Assembly (NCBI GenBank): GCA_034401135.1
Contig: JAWZSP010000005.1
Span: 248,001 to 312,000, forward strand
Direction: 5' to 3'
DNA from: Volutella citrinella
Lineage: Eukaryota; Ascomycota; Sordariomycetes; Hypocreales; Nectriaceae
Length of the DNA stretch: 64,000 nucleotides
The position numbers and the translations under genes were made by a program. The notes under the pieces are model-generated. The model had not been told where the DNA came from and did not search any database. It worked only from the letters and a program-made list of their open reading frames with translations. How positions within the stretch are numbered: position 1 is the first letter of the stretch; the number at the start of each line of letters is the position of its first letter. This document shows positions 53,710-64,000 of the stretch, piece after piece.

Positions 53710-54354
53710 GAGTAATACAGTTGATCCCTAGTCGAGCAGCCGCGTACACCAACTCGGGGCAACGACTGCGGAATCCAAGCCAAGCAAGCGGAACGCACAA
53801 TGACCAATCACTCCTGAAATGATGCTGTGCCGATAGTGTTCACCCAGTAGACCGTTATCTGAAGTGTGCCGCCAGTCATCAGCCTGTATGGCAAGAATGA
53901 GCCGTCGAAGTGATGTTGAGGCGAGAATCGCTCGGTCCAGGACCAGGGTGCACAGATTGACGAGGGCGGCATCGGCACTGTTAATCCGACAACTCGAGCG
54001 GCTGCTGTCAGATGTCGAGGCGGAGATAAGCACCTTGGCACAACCTCAGGTTTCTTTATCTTCATGGTGTGGGCGGACCCATGCCACGACTCCGCACTCT
54101 GGGCCTCATTGGCGCCCGCAACCGCTAGCCCTGCGAGAGTGACTCGTGGAGCACCCTAACATGTCGGCCGAAAACCAACCGATGGGTCCGATAAGCATAT
54201 CGAGGGATGTAGCTGGGGTGCACCGTCACGCTGGTCGACTCATGAGCCATTGACAAGCAGGTTTCGGAGGCATAGAAGATCGACATGTTCCCCCAGCCTG
54301 ATGCCTTCTGTCCAACCCCGCGAATATCCAACGCAACAATCGCCTTATTCAAAC
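53710..54354. promoter_or_regulatory. Divergent promoter (regulator / NCS1 permease) with GATA motifs
   Basis: 645 bp with GATA motifs at 53855-53860 (minus strand AGATAA), 54024-54030 (AGATAAG), 54055-54060 (minus strand GATAAA core) and 54189-54195 (CGATAAG). Consistent with nitrogen control of one or both genes. Confidence 0.55.
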
Positions 54355-56332
54355 ATGGTTCGCCGCGTGCCACTTCCCACTCGCGAGCAGATTGCCGCCC
54401 CATTCAAGTCCAAGGAAGCATTTGTCGATTTCATAAAGGCTCCCGCAGAGATCGAAGGCCACGCCAGCGTGGGTAGTGACCAGCGATGGACAAACAAGGA
54501 CTTGGAACCGACGCCCCAGGAACACAGGACGTGGACTTGGTATAACCTGCCGCTCTACTGGTTTTCCAACCAGTTCTCGCTCACTGGCTGGAACACAGGA
54601 TCGTCTCTGGTTGCTGTTGGATTGGTGAGTTTGAGCCGAGCAAGCAGCCTAATTGTCGACTTTGCTAAGCCAGCATAGACATGGCAGCAATCCTTCATTT
54701 CTTGCGTCTTGGGCGCCCTTATCGCATCAATCGTTGTTGTCTGCATGGCAAGGCCCGGTGCAAAGTATCACATTGGATAGTAAGCGAGAAAATGCAGTTT
54801 CGGTCTCTGATTTCAATGCTGACAATGCTCCTACAGCCCCGTTCTGAGCCGCTCGAGCATGGGAATGTATGGTTCCTTCTTCTTCATCTTCATTCGAGCC
54901 ATTGTCTGCATCATCTGGTACGGGTATGTAATTGCATCTCATTCCAGCAAAGGCATCGACTTCTTATCTGATCACGTCTAGAATCCAAACATTCTACGGA
55001 GCCTCGATTCTCTCCGTCATGTTCCGTTGTATTTTCGGAAGCGGCTGGGAGAACTTTACCAATACTCTTCCCGCGGGCGCAGATGTCTCGTCCAAGATTC
55101 TGCTTTCCTTCTTTCTCGTGTGGCTGCTTGAGTTCCCCTTTGTAAGTCGAATTGAGTCCGTCTCTAGAGCGCTCTTCCTAACCGCTTCATAGATGTGGGT
55201 TCACCCGCGACACATCCACTACATCTTCACCGTCAAGGGAATCACCATGCCTATTGCCGCATTTGCCATTTTTGGCTGGTGCATGAAGGCAGGGGGCGGC
55301 CTCAACGCCATCGAGATGGCCTCTGACGTTGCAAAGGCTTCGACTACACCACTCGGCTGGAGCATCATGTCCGGAATCAACGTCATCATGGGTAGCCTGT
55401 CGCCCATGCTGGTGAACCAGCCTGACATTGCCCGGTATTGTGAGAAGTCCAGAGACGCTGGCCCACTCCAGGGCGTCAGTGTGTTCGTCACATCCATTGT
55501 CGTCTTCTTCCTAGGCTTGGCGGCGACTACGTCGATGCAGGGCGTATGGGGAGTGGCGTACTGGAACATTTGGGACTTGCTCGATGCCATTCTCGACCAC
55601 TATTGGACTCCTGGGGCTCGTGCAGGTGTCTTCTTTGTCGCGCTCGCCTTCCTTCTCGGCGTCTTCGCCACCAACTTTGGTGCCAACACGATTCCATTTG
55701 GCGCCGACATGACGGGGCTTTTCCCAAAGTACCTGACCATCAAACGTGGCCAGGTACTCTGTGCCGTGCTGGGCATCGCCGTGGTGCCTTGGAAGCTGAT
55801 TGCCAACGCATCTGCTTTCTTATCCTTCTTGGGAAGCTACAACATCTTCATGGCACCGCTCTGCGCCATCATCATGGTGGACTATGCCTACATCAGACGA
55901 GGTAATCTGCACGTACCGTCGCTCTACAATGGCAGCAAGCAGGGCCTGTACTATTTTTGGTCCGGCTGGAACTGGCCTGCCGCCATCTCGTGGCTGCTTG
56001 GCACAACTATGGGTATTCCGGGCCTCATCGGCCAGTACCAGCCCAAGATTATCAGTGACGCGGCCCGTTACATGTACATGATGGGATGGATCCTCACATT
56101 TGTCACGGCTGCCGTCGTGTACATTGTCTGCTCGCAGTTCTTCACTTATCGAGTCTTCCCCGCAGGCAAGGAATCCACGCCGCTCAAATGGGAGTGGATG
56201 GCCAACGATGGCCGGGAAGGCTTCTACGAGGGAGAGCGAGATGGTCTGGAGACACTCACGGCCACTTCAACGCCTCCGGAGATGATCCAAGACGGCGACG
56301 CTCGCCTAGGCGAAAAGGCATTCCAGGCGTGA
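54355..56332 (+). CDS. NCS1 nucleobase/allantoin-type permease, 5 exons
   Basis: Model: join(54355..54624, 54679..54779, 54837..54923, 54982..55141, 55193..56332), 585 aa. NCS1 landmarks are NKDLEPTPQEHRTWTWYNLPLYWFSNQFSLTGWNTGSSL, SRSSMGMYGSFFFIFIRAIVCIIWYGIQTFYGA, the charged-polar GSLSPMLVNQPDIARY segment of TM5-6, and GANTIPFGADMTGLFPKYLTIKRGQ. Twelve TM helices are expected. The family symports uracil, allantoin, hydantoin, cytosine, purines, uridine or thiamine; the Fur/Dal4-like opening (NxDLxPTPxExRTW) points to the uracil/allantoin branch. Introns of 51-58 nt. The ATG at 54355 is in the right place for the conserved N-terminus. Confidence 0.94.
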
Positions 56333-56980
56333 GGAGTTGAAAATGCCGATTAATACTGATTCCAAGTTATGGTCATTGATTTGCAAGGAATAAGATTGGA
56401 CTGGTAGTAGGAGTGGTGATATCGCTCAATTAGGGTGCTAATTCTGTATGAAACCTCTCACCTATTCGTAATGAAAGGATGCATTCGTTTTGTTGCTAAA
56501 TATTCGCTACTTAACTCGGGGCTTGATGTGATATTACCTACATTTCCGTAGCATCAGCTACTGCACCAGATTCGTCCATTTCCAGGACATGGGGCAAGGC
56601 TGAATGCATATCTGTATTATCAGCGCCTTCTGGGAATATCAGGAATAAGGCCTAAGATAGCTGTTCTAACCCTTAGCTAAAGGGGCCCAGGTGAGGTTAT
56701 AGGGGGTCCGGTGAACAGAGTCTGAGCTCTACACGTTGATGTAAAATTCAGGCCTACAATCAGCCGATCCCCGTTATCGGTGTCCATCGGCTCAGAATTG
56801 GCGTCTTTCGGAAGGCGGCAAACGCTTGCCCCACACTTCGGTCACAAAAGAGCCGATTATCACGTTTCCGATTGCGGGGCTTTCACCATCGGATCTGCCT
56901 CCGCTATTAAAAGCCCTCCTAGATCATCAAGTTATCCGCTGGCGAGCTACCTGCGTCTACCTTGCGTTTGAAGCGATACG
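56333..56980. promoter_or_regulatory. Amidase promoter region with GATA motifs
   Basis: 648 bp. TTATC cores (GATAA on the minus strand) at about 56625, 56775 and 56856 fit HGATAR; one further at about 56934 has a non-consensus flank. No gene. Confidence 0.5.
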
Positions 56981-58403
56981 ATGACGACTACAGAGCCATA
57001 CAAGCTGACAGCGACCGAAGTGGTCGCCAAGCTCAAGAACGGCGAGTTGACGGTGGAGCAGTATGCTCGCTCATTGCTGGGGCGGATTGCGGAGCGGGAT
57101 CCTGTCGTCAAGGCATGGGCGTATCTTAATGAGAGTCAAGTCATTGAACAGGCAAAAAAGCTAGACCAGATCCCTCCCGAGCAGCGCGGCCCTCTCCACG
57201 GTGTTGCTGTGGCTGTCAAGGATGTTATCTACACGAAAGGTGAGCAGATGATGGGTATGGCTGTAGCCCACACTGCTGATTCAATGAGCAGACATGCCTA
57301 CTCAATTCAACTCCCCAATTTACGAGAATGATGCGCCGCAGGTGGATGCAGCCTCTGTCATCGTGCTCCGCCGGGCCGGTGCTCTGATCCTGGGCAAGAC
57401 GACCACAACCGAGTTCGCAGCAACGACGGCTGGCCCAAAGACGACCAACCCGCACGACTCATCTCGCACACCTGGAGGCTCCTCATCTGGGTCTGGGGCC
57501 GCAGTGGCCGACTTCCAGGCGCCAATTGCACTGGGAACTCAGACGGGAGGCAGCATCATCAGACCAGGGTCGTTCAACGGAATCTACGGGTTCAAACCGA
57601 CGTGGAACGCCATTTCCCGCGAGGGCCAGAAGATTTACTCCTTGATTCTTGACACGATAGGATTCTATGCACGAAGCGTACGGGACCTTGAACTGCTGGC
57701 GGATGTATTTGCCCTCGAGGATGACGAGGCTCCAAAGCCGTTTGAGATAAAAGGATCCAAGTTTGCCCTGTGCAAGACAGTGGTATGGCCACAGGCCGGT
57801 CCAGGGACCATTGCTGCCATGAGCAAAGCCAAGGAGCTCTTGGAGTCGCAAGGCGCCGAGGTTGAGGAAATTGAGCTCCCGGATTCCATCAACGGTGTGC
57901 CTGGGTGGCACAGCGTCATCATGGACACGGATGCCAGGCCGACCTTTTTCCCAGACTACTGCTTCGACAAGTCCAAGATATCGGATCAGCTCGCGGGACT
58001 TGTCGAGAACCGCAAGAAAGTATCGAGAGCCACCCAGCTCGAGGCGTTCGACAAGATTGCTGCAGCACGCCCTGTGGCCGATGAGCTGCTCAAGAAGTAC
58101 GCGGCGGTCGTCGTCCCCAGTATACCTGACGAGGCTCCGAGGGGCATTGCTAGCACCGGCAGCGCCAACTTTAACGTGACTTGGACGGTGAGTCGGTCTG
58201 GATGATTGATGCATTATGAATGAACTAATTATGTTGGCTAGGCGCTTCACACACCAGTCATCAACATTCCCGGTTTTGCTGGCGAGAATGGACTTCCAGT
58301 TGGTGTGTCCCTCGTTGCACCACGATACCATGACAGACATCTTCTGGAAGTGAGCAAGGCCGTTGGCGATCTATTCCACGCTAAAGGGGGGTTCTTTAAG
58401 TAA
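56981..58403 (+). CDS. Amidase-signature hydrolase, 3 exons
   Basis: Model: join(56981..57239, 57292..58187, 58242..58403), 438 aa. The Ser-cisSer-Lys triad is readable: Lys80 in GVAVAVKDV, Ser150 in TPGGSSSGSGAAVA, and Ser174 in GTQTGGSIIRP. The spacing of the two serines (24 residues) is exactly that of the family. The N-terminal helix ELTVEQYARSLLGRIAERDPVVKAWAYL is typical too. No signal peptide, so it acts in the cytosol. Family members hydrolyse linear amides such as acetamide, indoleacetamide, allophanate or ureido acids. Next to a PuuE-like gene it could act on the ring-opened product. The introns are 52 and 54 nt. Confidence 0.94.
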
Positions 58404-58484
58404 ATAGTAGTACGCAGCTACCCGAATAGACACACTTCTCCCAATCAAATCTCCACGAGAAACGCCCTGAGGCATTCAAGGTCC

Positions 58485-59981
58485 CTAGAGCTCATCATGT
58501 GTGCTTTTGGGTTCTGGCGCAATGCTCGTGAAGATGACTCGACGATACGACGTCAACACGCCATCTGAAACCTCTAGGATGAGATGTAGATGCTTATCTT
58601 CCTCTGGGTGCTCGTTTCTCCCGACTTTCTTCAGGTACTTCTCTGATGGAATCGTCACTGTTATCTTAGATTTTGACATGTCATCCACATGCAAGCGCGC
58701 GAGGTCTTGCCACGGGGTGATGCCGTTGTGGCTCGCGTCCAGATATTGCCACCACTTGAACACGAGCTTTGAGTCCTCGCCGTCAGGGTTGCACGAGTCA
58801 CTGGCGTCAAGGACGATTTCCTGGCCGGGTTGGACATTCATCTTGATGATGTGGCGGCTCCTGTCGCCATTGATCGAAGCAACGGGCGCATGTCGAGCAG
58901 CAGAGTACTCCTTAACCACGCTCCATCTCATCCTAGCTGCAAAGTCATGCTGGAAGGCTTCTCGCCAGCGCCATACCGTCAGCTGCGAGCCCACGGTGAC
59001 TGTCGAGTCTTCGTTAAAGATTTTATCCACGGTATCGGCATAGTGACCCTCTCCATAGTTAACTGGACCATACCGACCGCCCCAGGACCCCCATTCGGGA
59101 TACTCGGGGTCAGAGAGTCCGTTGGGAATCACATACAGCAGCGAGGGAGTGTCGCCTTCGATGATAAAGTCTGCATCCGGGTATCGTTTGCCAAGAGGCC
59201 CCGCGGACTGGATGTTCTCCCTGATCCACTCGGGCGAGATGCATTCCTTGTTTGCTCGGTCGGCCGGGAAGTGGTAATACTTCTCGCCCGAGATACCGCC
59301 CCAGGCAGCCACTGAGTAGCGGTTAAAGTGATGCACGCTCGCGATGTAGAAGAGCTGGGGCCAGTTGCGCCTGATCCATGTCCCGGTATTGTCTTGGTCG
59401 GAGATTGCGTACGCGCGGACCTTGGCGACGAAGGCATCGACCTCTTGGGCGGACCGGGTCGCTCTGACATGCCACAGAGCCTGAGCGAGGACTGATGCAC
59501 CACCCCAGATGAGAACGTATATTGGCTCATTGGCCTTGACAGCGGCGTCAACAGCCGCAACGAGGTTCCTGGAGCCGTCACTGTCCTTTCCCTCGCCGAC
59601 CCCTTCCATGCCGTACACAGGAAGGCCGGAACTGATCAAGCCATGCAAAAAGGACGGTTCCGGCCAGTCTGATGCGTGGACTCGCAGATTCGGGAGGGCC
59701 TCTTCGTATGCATCAACGATCTCGTGCATCTGGTCCGGGCGCGTGGTGTCGTTGAGCCAGATGCTCGTCGTGGCGACGAGCCCTTGAAGGCTCAGCTCGT
59801 GCGAGTACACCATGAGACGCACAAATGATTGCGCATCGTCCGGCTCGTTGGCGATGTCGCTGAGGACGAAAACCCTTGGCTTCGTCGACGGTGTCAGCTG
59901 GCACTGAGCGGACGAGGCCGAGGCATATTGCAAGAATGTCGACACAATGGCCGCGACTTGGAGCCCTGTCGACCAAATCAT
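58485..59981 (-). CDS. Secreted nucleoside-hydrolase-like protein (DUF1593 family)
   Basis: Single exon, 498 aa from the ATG at 59981. An upstream in-frame ATG (60044) is possible, but the later one gives a good signal peptide (MIWSTGLQVAAIVSTFLQYASASS). The N-terminal domain opens RVFVLSDIANEPDDAQSFVRLMVYS, the DUF1593 version of the Asp-rich Ca/ribose-binding loop (DTDxGxDD) of inosine-uridine nucleoside hydrolases. LQGLVATTS, LIWGGASVLAQAL and DQDNTGTWIRRNWP follow. The C-terminal part (from about 400) looks like a beta-sandwich (ASDSCNPDGEDSKLVFKWWQY). Family members are extracellular; nucleosidase activity is inferred from fold. It is convergent with the amidase, 81 bp apart. Confidence 0.9.
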   Translation of the reverse strand: MIWSTGLQVAAIVSTFLQYASASSAQCQLTPSTKPRVFVLSDIANEPDDAQSFVRLMVYSHELSLQGLVATTSIWLNDTTRPDQMHEIVDAYEEALPNLRVHASDWPEPSFLHGLISSGLPVYGMEGVGEGKDSDGSRNLVAAVDAAVKANEPIYVLIWGGASVLAQALWHVRATRSAQEVDAFVAKVRAYAISDQDNTGTWIRRNWPQLFYIASVHHFNRYSVAAWGGISGEKYYHFPADRANKECISPEWIRENIQSAGPLGKRYPDADFIIEGDTPSLLYVIPNGLSDPEYPEWGSWGGRYGPVNYGEGHYADTVDKIFNEDSTVTVGSQLTVWRWREAFQHDFAARMRWSVVKEYSAARHAPVASINGDRSRHIIKMNVQPGQEIVLDASDSCNPDGEDSKLVFKWWQYLDASHNGITPWQDLARLHVDDMSKSKITVTIPSEKYLKKVGRNEHPEEDKHLHLILEVSDGVLTSYRRVIFTSIAPEPKSTHDEL

Positions 59982-60595
59982 GGTAAAGACGGATTGGTGT
60001 GTTTCTTGTGATGGCTGCACAGTGTCTAAGGTCTGTCGTACCAAGCGGCCTTAATAAATAGACGGGAGCGGTGCCCGTACGCCTCGCCTTGCCAGATCGA
60101 GAAGGGTTAGGCATCCCCGTCGAGTAGCGTCAGCCCTGTGGACGATGGCGGCAAGCGCCACGTCAGTTGCGGCCCCCAAGCACCCATCTGCAGTCACATA
60201 CCCCATTGATCTTAGGTGCGGGGTTGATCTGCAGCTAGTTGACCACGATTGAACTTGAGTTTACGGTACGTTGCCATCGTAGCATGACTGTGCGTCTCGC
60301 CTGTCCCACGACGCAGGAAGTTTGATGATTACTGTAACAAGCCTAACTTTAGTCACTGTGAGGTTGTTGTCGGTGATAGAGTCAGCGTCGATGTTGGTAT
60401 TAGTGGTAGTGTTGGTGTGAGTAAATAAGGCTATATAAAATCGGCAACAGCGACGACTACACCGTCTCAGTGGTTTATTTTTAATCTCCGAAGGCTTGCG
60501 GCGGGAGCTGTCTTGAGCGGCCCACAACAGCAATGTGACTACAAAACAGTATCGCCTGTGCTTATGCGCCTTGTCCACAAGAATTGCCTGTCCAC
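59982..60595. other. Intergenic, promoter of DUF1593 gene
   Basis: 614 bp. A GATA motif (TGATAG) lies about 390 bp upstream of the DUF1593 start. Also the 3' flank of the sugar porter. Nothing else seen. Confidence 0.5.
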
Positions 60596-62314
60596 CTAAA
60601 CATCCATCGCCTTGCCCTCAGCAGCAGCAGCAGCAGCTTCGTTCTGAATCTCGACATCGGTGCGGTACTTCTTGAACTTTCGAGCGGGAACTCCCTTTGC
60701 AAACATCTCATCCAGCTCCTGGAAGGAACGCCCAGTCGTCTCCGGCTGGTAGTACCAGAGGTAGATGATGGAGAAGAAGCACAGGCCGCCGAAGATGAAG
60801 GCAATCTTGGCACCCAGGTTCGCCTTGTCGGGGTTGAACATGAAGGGGATAACAAACTGCCACATGACGTTAATGACATTGGCAGTAGCGTAGCCGATGG
60901 CGATTGTCTTGACTCGAAGACGGGAGGTGGATGTCTCCGATAGCAAGGTAAAGGCACTGCTTCCTGTACAAGAGTAAGTAATGGAGCCAGGCAAGCAATT
61001 AGATTAGATGACTTACCGATAGACACGTTGTACCACCAGCTATAAATAAGGATAAAGGCAACAGTCCCCTTGACCACGGGCCCTTCCTTTCCAATGCCCA
61101 GAGCACCGGTGATGAGAAGAAAGATGGTCAAGACAATGAGGCCGTAGAAAGTAAGGTTTCGGCTACCAGTGTATCCAATCATGGCAGCAGCCATCAGATT
61201 GCCGACAATAGAGAGGACAGGCTGGGCAATCTGGATCTTAAAGCTCTCCTCCGTGGAGTAGCCAGCCAGCTGGAGATAATAGGTAAAGTAACCAGCGACA
61301 AAGCTGATGCCAGAGAAGGACTGGATGCACAGAGGCATGATGGAGATGATAGTGCGACGGAGGTTGGATGCACGGAAACACTCCATGTATGTAACGCCCT
61401 CGGTCTCCTTCCTGACCTCCTCGAGCGTGATCTGGATGAGGGCAAACTTGCGCTCCGCCTCCTCGGCCGAGTTCCCCAGACGCCGAAGGGCCTTGACACA
61501 GTCCTTGTTGCGCTCCTTGGCTGCCAGCCACCAGGGCGACTCGGGCATAAACGGCAGCAAAAGGGTGGCCACGGCGGCGAATCCGAACTGGCAGAGGAAG
61601 ACGGTGCGGTACGCCCAGCGAGAGTCGACCTGGCCGGTGTAGTTGACGACGATGAAGGCCGTGAGCGGGCCGACACCGTACGCGACACCAACGAAGCAGG
61701 TGAAGAAGCCACGGAGCTTGAGAGGCGCAATCTCGCCAATGTAGGTGATCATGATGGTGGCGATTGTGCCGATGGCGACACCGTTGAGGAGCTTGCCGCC
61801 AAAGAAGAGCGCATTGGTCGTGGCCGCGAATTCCATACCGACAGCGCCATATGAAATCGCGAGAGCAATGGCAAGGGTCCATTTTCGGCCGAGGTAGTCG
61901 GCGACTTCGCCAGCGGTGAGGGCAGCGAGCACGGAGCTGAGACGTGTAAGTCGGGGATTTCACCGCCTTCATAGTAAATGCTAGAGAAACTCACGAAGCA
62001 ATAGGAGCGCCGTTAAAGGCCGACTGCCAGTTTGCGGGAACAACCCAGTCGCCGTTGTACTCGTACCCAAAGTCCTTGCGGAACTGGGGGATGCCGAGGA
62101 CAGCGCCGCCGGCCTGCGTGTCAAAGGCCAGCAGGATGATTGTCCAGCAGGCGTAGAAGCACCACGCGCAGGCCCACTTGTGACGTGAAAAGGCCTGCAT
62201 GAAGGTCTCGTCGTGGTCCTGCTGGTCGGCAGCGTGTCCCACGACCTGTGTCGTTTCATCGACATGCTCGAGGGCGGTCTTTTCCAGACCGGCATTTTCG
62301 TGTGTGGCGCCCAT
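60596..62314 (-). CDS. MFS sugar porter (MAL-type alpha-glucoside/hexose permease), 3 exons
   Basis: Model: complement(join(60596..60963, 61017..61936, 61995..62314)), 535 aa. Sugar-porter landmarks are FDTQAGGAVLGIPQFRKDFG in TM1, EVADYLGRKWTL (the G-R/K motif after TM2), KLLNGVAIGT, PESPWWLAAKERNKDCVKALRRLG (PESPRWL motif), SRLRVKTIAIGYATANVINVMWQF, and PETTGRSFQELDEMF (PETKGxxLEE motif). The N-terminal cytosolic part is about 45 residues long. The length and the FDTQ opening fit the Mal31/maltose-sucrose branch. Introns of 53 and 58 nt. It lies beside a putative nucleoside-cleaving protein, so a pentose substrate is conceivable, but the sequence does not show it. Confidence 0.93.
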
Positions 62315-64000
62315 TGTAGTGGCTCTCTGCTGTTTTTCTTCTTTCTTATCCAAGAGTCGAGGCTGCAGATGCAGAGTGTCAGACTGGTGGACTTGTCGAT
62401 CAGGGGGGCCCAAGGGGGATATTTGAATTATTCGAGCATCCGCCAAAATAGCGAAGAGATGTGCATCCATCCATCCCTCTTGCGCCGAATTCCCCGTGGG
62501 GTCCCCACTAGCAGAGCTGCGAACTCTAAAGTTAGGCTGGCGCCTCTCCGTAATTGGGGTTTGGAGACGACGATCAGCGCGGTCTCCGGCACCAACCCAA
62601 CGAGCTTCAGTCGTTGGCATCCTTGCCGGAACCACATGCAATCCCTGAAATCGCGCCCGCTCCGTTGGGTTCTGTGCTTAGACTTGCCTATTCCATCCTG
62701 CCACACACTCCCTGTCCCAGTTGTCTGAGCTGGGGTCGGGTGCGACTGGCATGTGAGACAAGCATCACCCACGCGGCGTGGCGCAAGGCAAGAATTTCTA
62801 GAAGAGGCACTTTGGCAAGGGGAAAGCCGTTGGAGGGCAGTAGTTCAGAGTTCACGGGCTTGGGATGGCAGGAAAGCCTTTCGAGTCAGTCTCTGTGAGA
62901 CGCCATGCTGACGGCTTTCTCAACAGCAACACCAAGAGCCATGTTTCCCTCCTCAGTCCTTCTCATGAGGGGTAGCTGACAAGCAAAGCTGAACCCGCAC
63001 ATTTGGGGTACCAGGATACCGGCAAAGCTCGCTGTGGATACATACCTAATGCCTCATTGCAGTCCGAGACAGCACGTAGCATGCCTTGTCGGGCCCGCGA
63101 GCTGCTCTGTGATGGTGCCACTGCCCATAAACAGCAAGACGAACCCCAATCCTTGCAGGGCTGGCTGGTAGGCAAGCCACCCGGCAAGAGACTGAGTGGG
63201 TGTTGGACACTAGTCATGGCAGCGGCAATAGTGAAGTGAAGTGAAGCGCCTCTCCCGTCGTTGTTCCCCAACCCCTCATCCCCATGACCCTGGGGGTGGG
63301 GCACACGGCACCTCCACCCGTCCAGCCAAGGGACACGGACAGGCCTCCCCCTCAGCTGGCGGCCGCCTTACTCCCTGCGATTTTCTGGAGCGATTCGAAT
63401 CGGGGTTCGATACGGACCGAATGGTGTAGTGTCGAGCCCCGCAGTTGGACCTTCAGCCTGGCCTGGCTTTCTCGTAATCATGGCAAATATGCACTAGTTG
63501 CGCTCGGAGGGTATTTCCGAGCCTAATAGTGAAGCCGCCGTCTGACAGGCTCAGGGATCGGGTGGGCCTGACGCCCGCGTGTATGGAGACAGTGGTGGTG
63601 CAGCGAATCCTCACTGGCTCTCAACAGAGGAGAGCACCTTAGGCTATGCGAATATTGTGCGGAATGCCGTTATTGGCAACCCGGTCCTGGGCCTGTAGCT
63701 CAAATCGTATGTTGTTTTGACCAGGGAATCAGGAATTCGGGGTCAGCTGGGTAAGTCGATCTCGAGGATGCTTAGAATTTCCACATCTGGTAGCTTTTGA
63801 CGCCTCTTGAAGTGCCTATTCTTTGCCAATGCGGCCGTCTTTGCGACCACAGCCATGGATTTGCATTTGGAGACAATTGTACTTGATGATTTTTGCTTGC
63901 AATGTGTCAAGGCTGCCTAAGTGCGGCGCATGGGTCTTGCTTCGAAGTGGTGGCTGGCGAGTGGCAGGTGTAGGGTATACCCTTGATGGAGATGGATCAA
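62315..64000. other. Gene-free stretch to the window end
   Basis: 1.7 kb with the sugar-porter promoter. A short GTGAA tandem (about 63229-63246) is present. No gene supported. Confidence 0.5.

Overview
The window looks like a piece of a filamentous ascomycete genome (Pezizomycotina, most likely a Sordariomycete; Hypocreales is my best guess and is not proven by anything here). The reasons are short introns (about 44-82 nt) with GT..AG or, twice, GC..AG ends and CTNAC-type branch points, frequent Zn2Cys6 regulators, fungal families such as cutinase, tyrosinase and Dal5-like MFS carriers, and many secreted or GPI-anchored proteins. I rebuilt 26 protein-coding genes and one pseudogene by joining reading frames at splice sites. 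The first gene is cut by the window start. I saw no rRNA, tRNA or CRISPR.

Left part (1-18.4 kb): the 3' end of an amidohydrolase, a glutathione S-transferase with a GC-AG intron, a GPI-type secreted protein, an arrestin-like trafficking adaptor ending in a PPxY motif, a Zn2Cys6 regulator, a small secreted protein, a nucleobase/tRNA-type deaminase, a cutinase, a tyrosinase and an indoleamine-dioxygenase/PrnB-like heme enzyme. The last four are all on the minus strand.

Middle (18.4-39 kb): a minisatellite, a broken DHA1-type MFS gene, and two convergent Zn2Cys6 regulators. One of these resembles the cutinase/fatty-acid regulators CTF1/FarA, and both carry the same 18-bp CGG-rich dyad in their upstream regions. 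Then come an ACS-family MFS carrier, an F-box protein, a short-chain dehydrogenase and a multi-pass membrane protein.

A 9.3-kb block (39.35-48.67 kb) is bracketed by two diverged copies of one short inverted-repeat element (MITE-like). It holds a GPI-anchored Asn/Gly-rich wall protein, a transmembrane aspartic-protease-like protein with a changed active site, and a divergent pair of an old-yellow-enzyme reductase and a DHA2 exporter.

Right part (49.2-60 kb) is the most coherent unit. It contains a PuuE-like (allantoinase/cyclic-amide hydrolase) protein, a Zn2Cys6 regulator, an NCS1 nucleobase/allantoin-type permease, an amidase-signature hydrolase and a secreted DUF1593 nucleoside-hydrolase-like protein. 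GATA (AreA/Nit2-type) motifs are clustered in its promoters. I read it as a nitrogen-scavenging cluster for nucleosides, ureides or cyclic amides. A MAL-type sugar porter follows at 60.6-62.3 kb.
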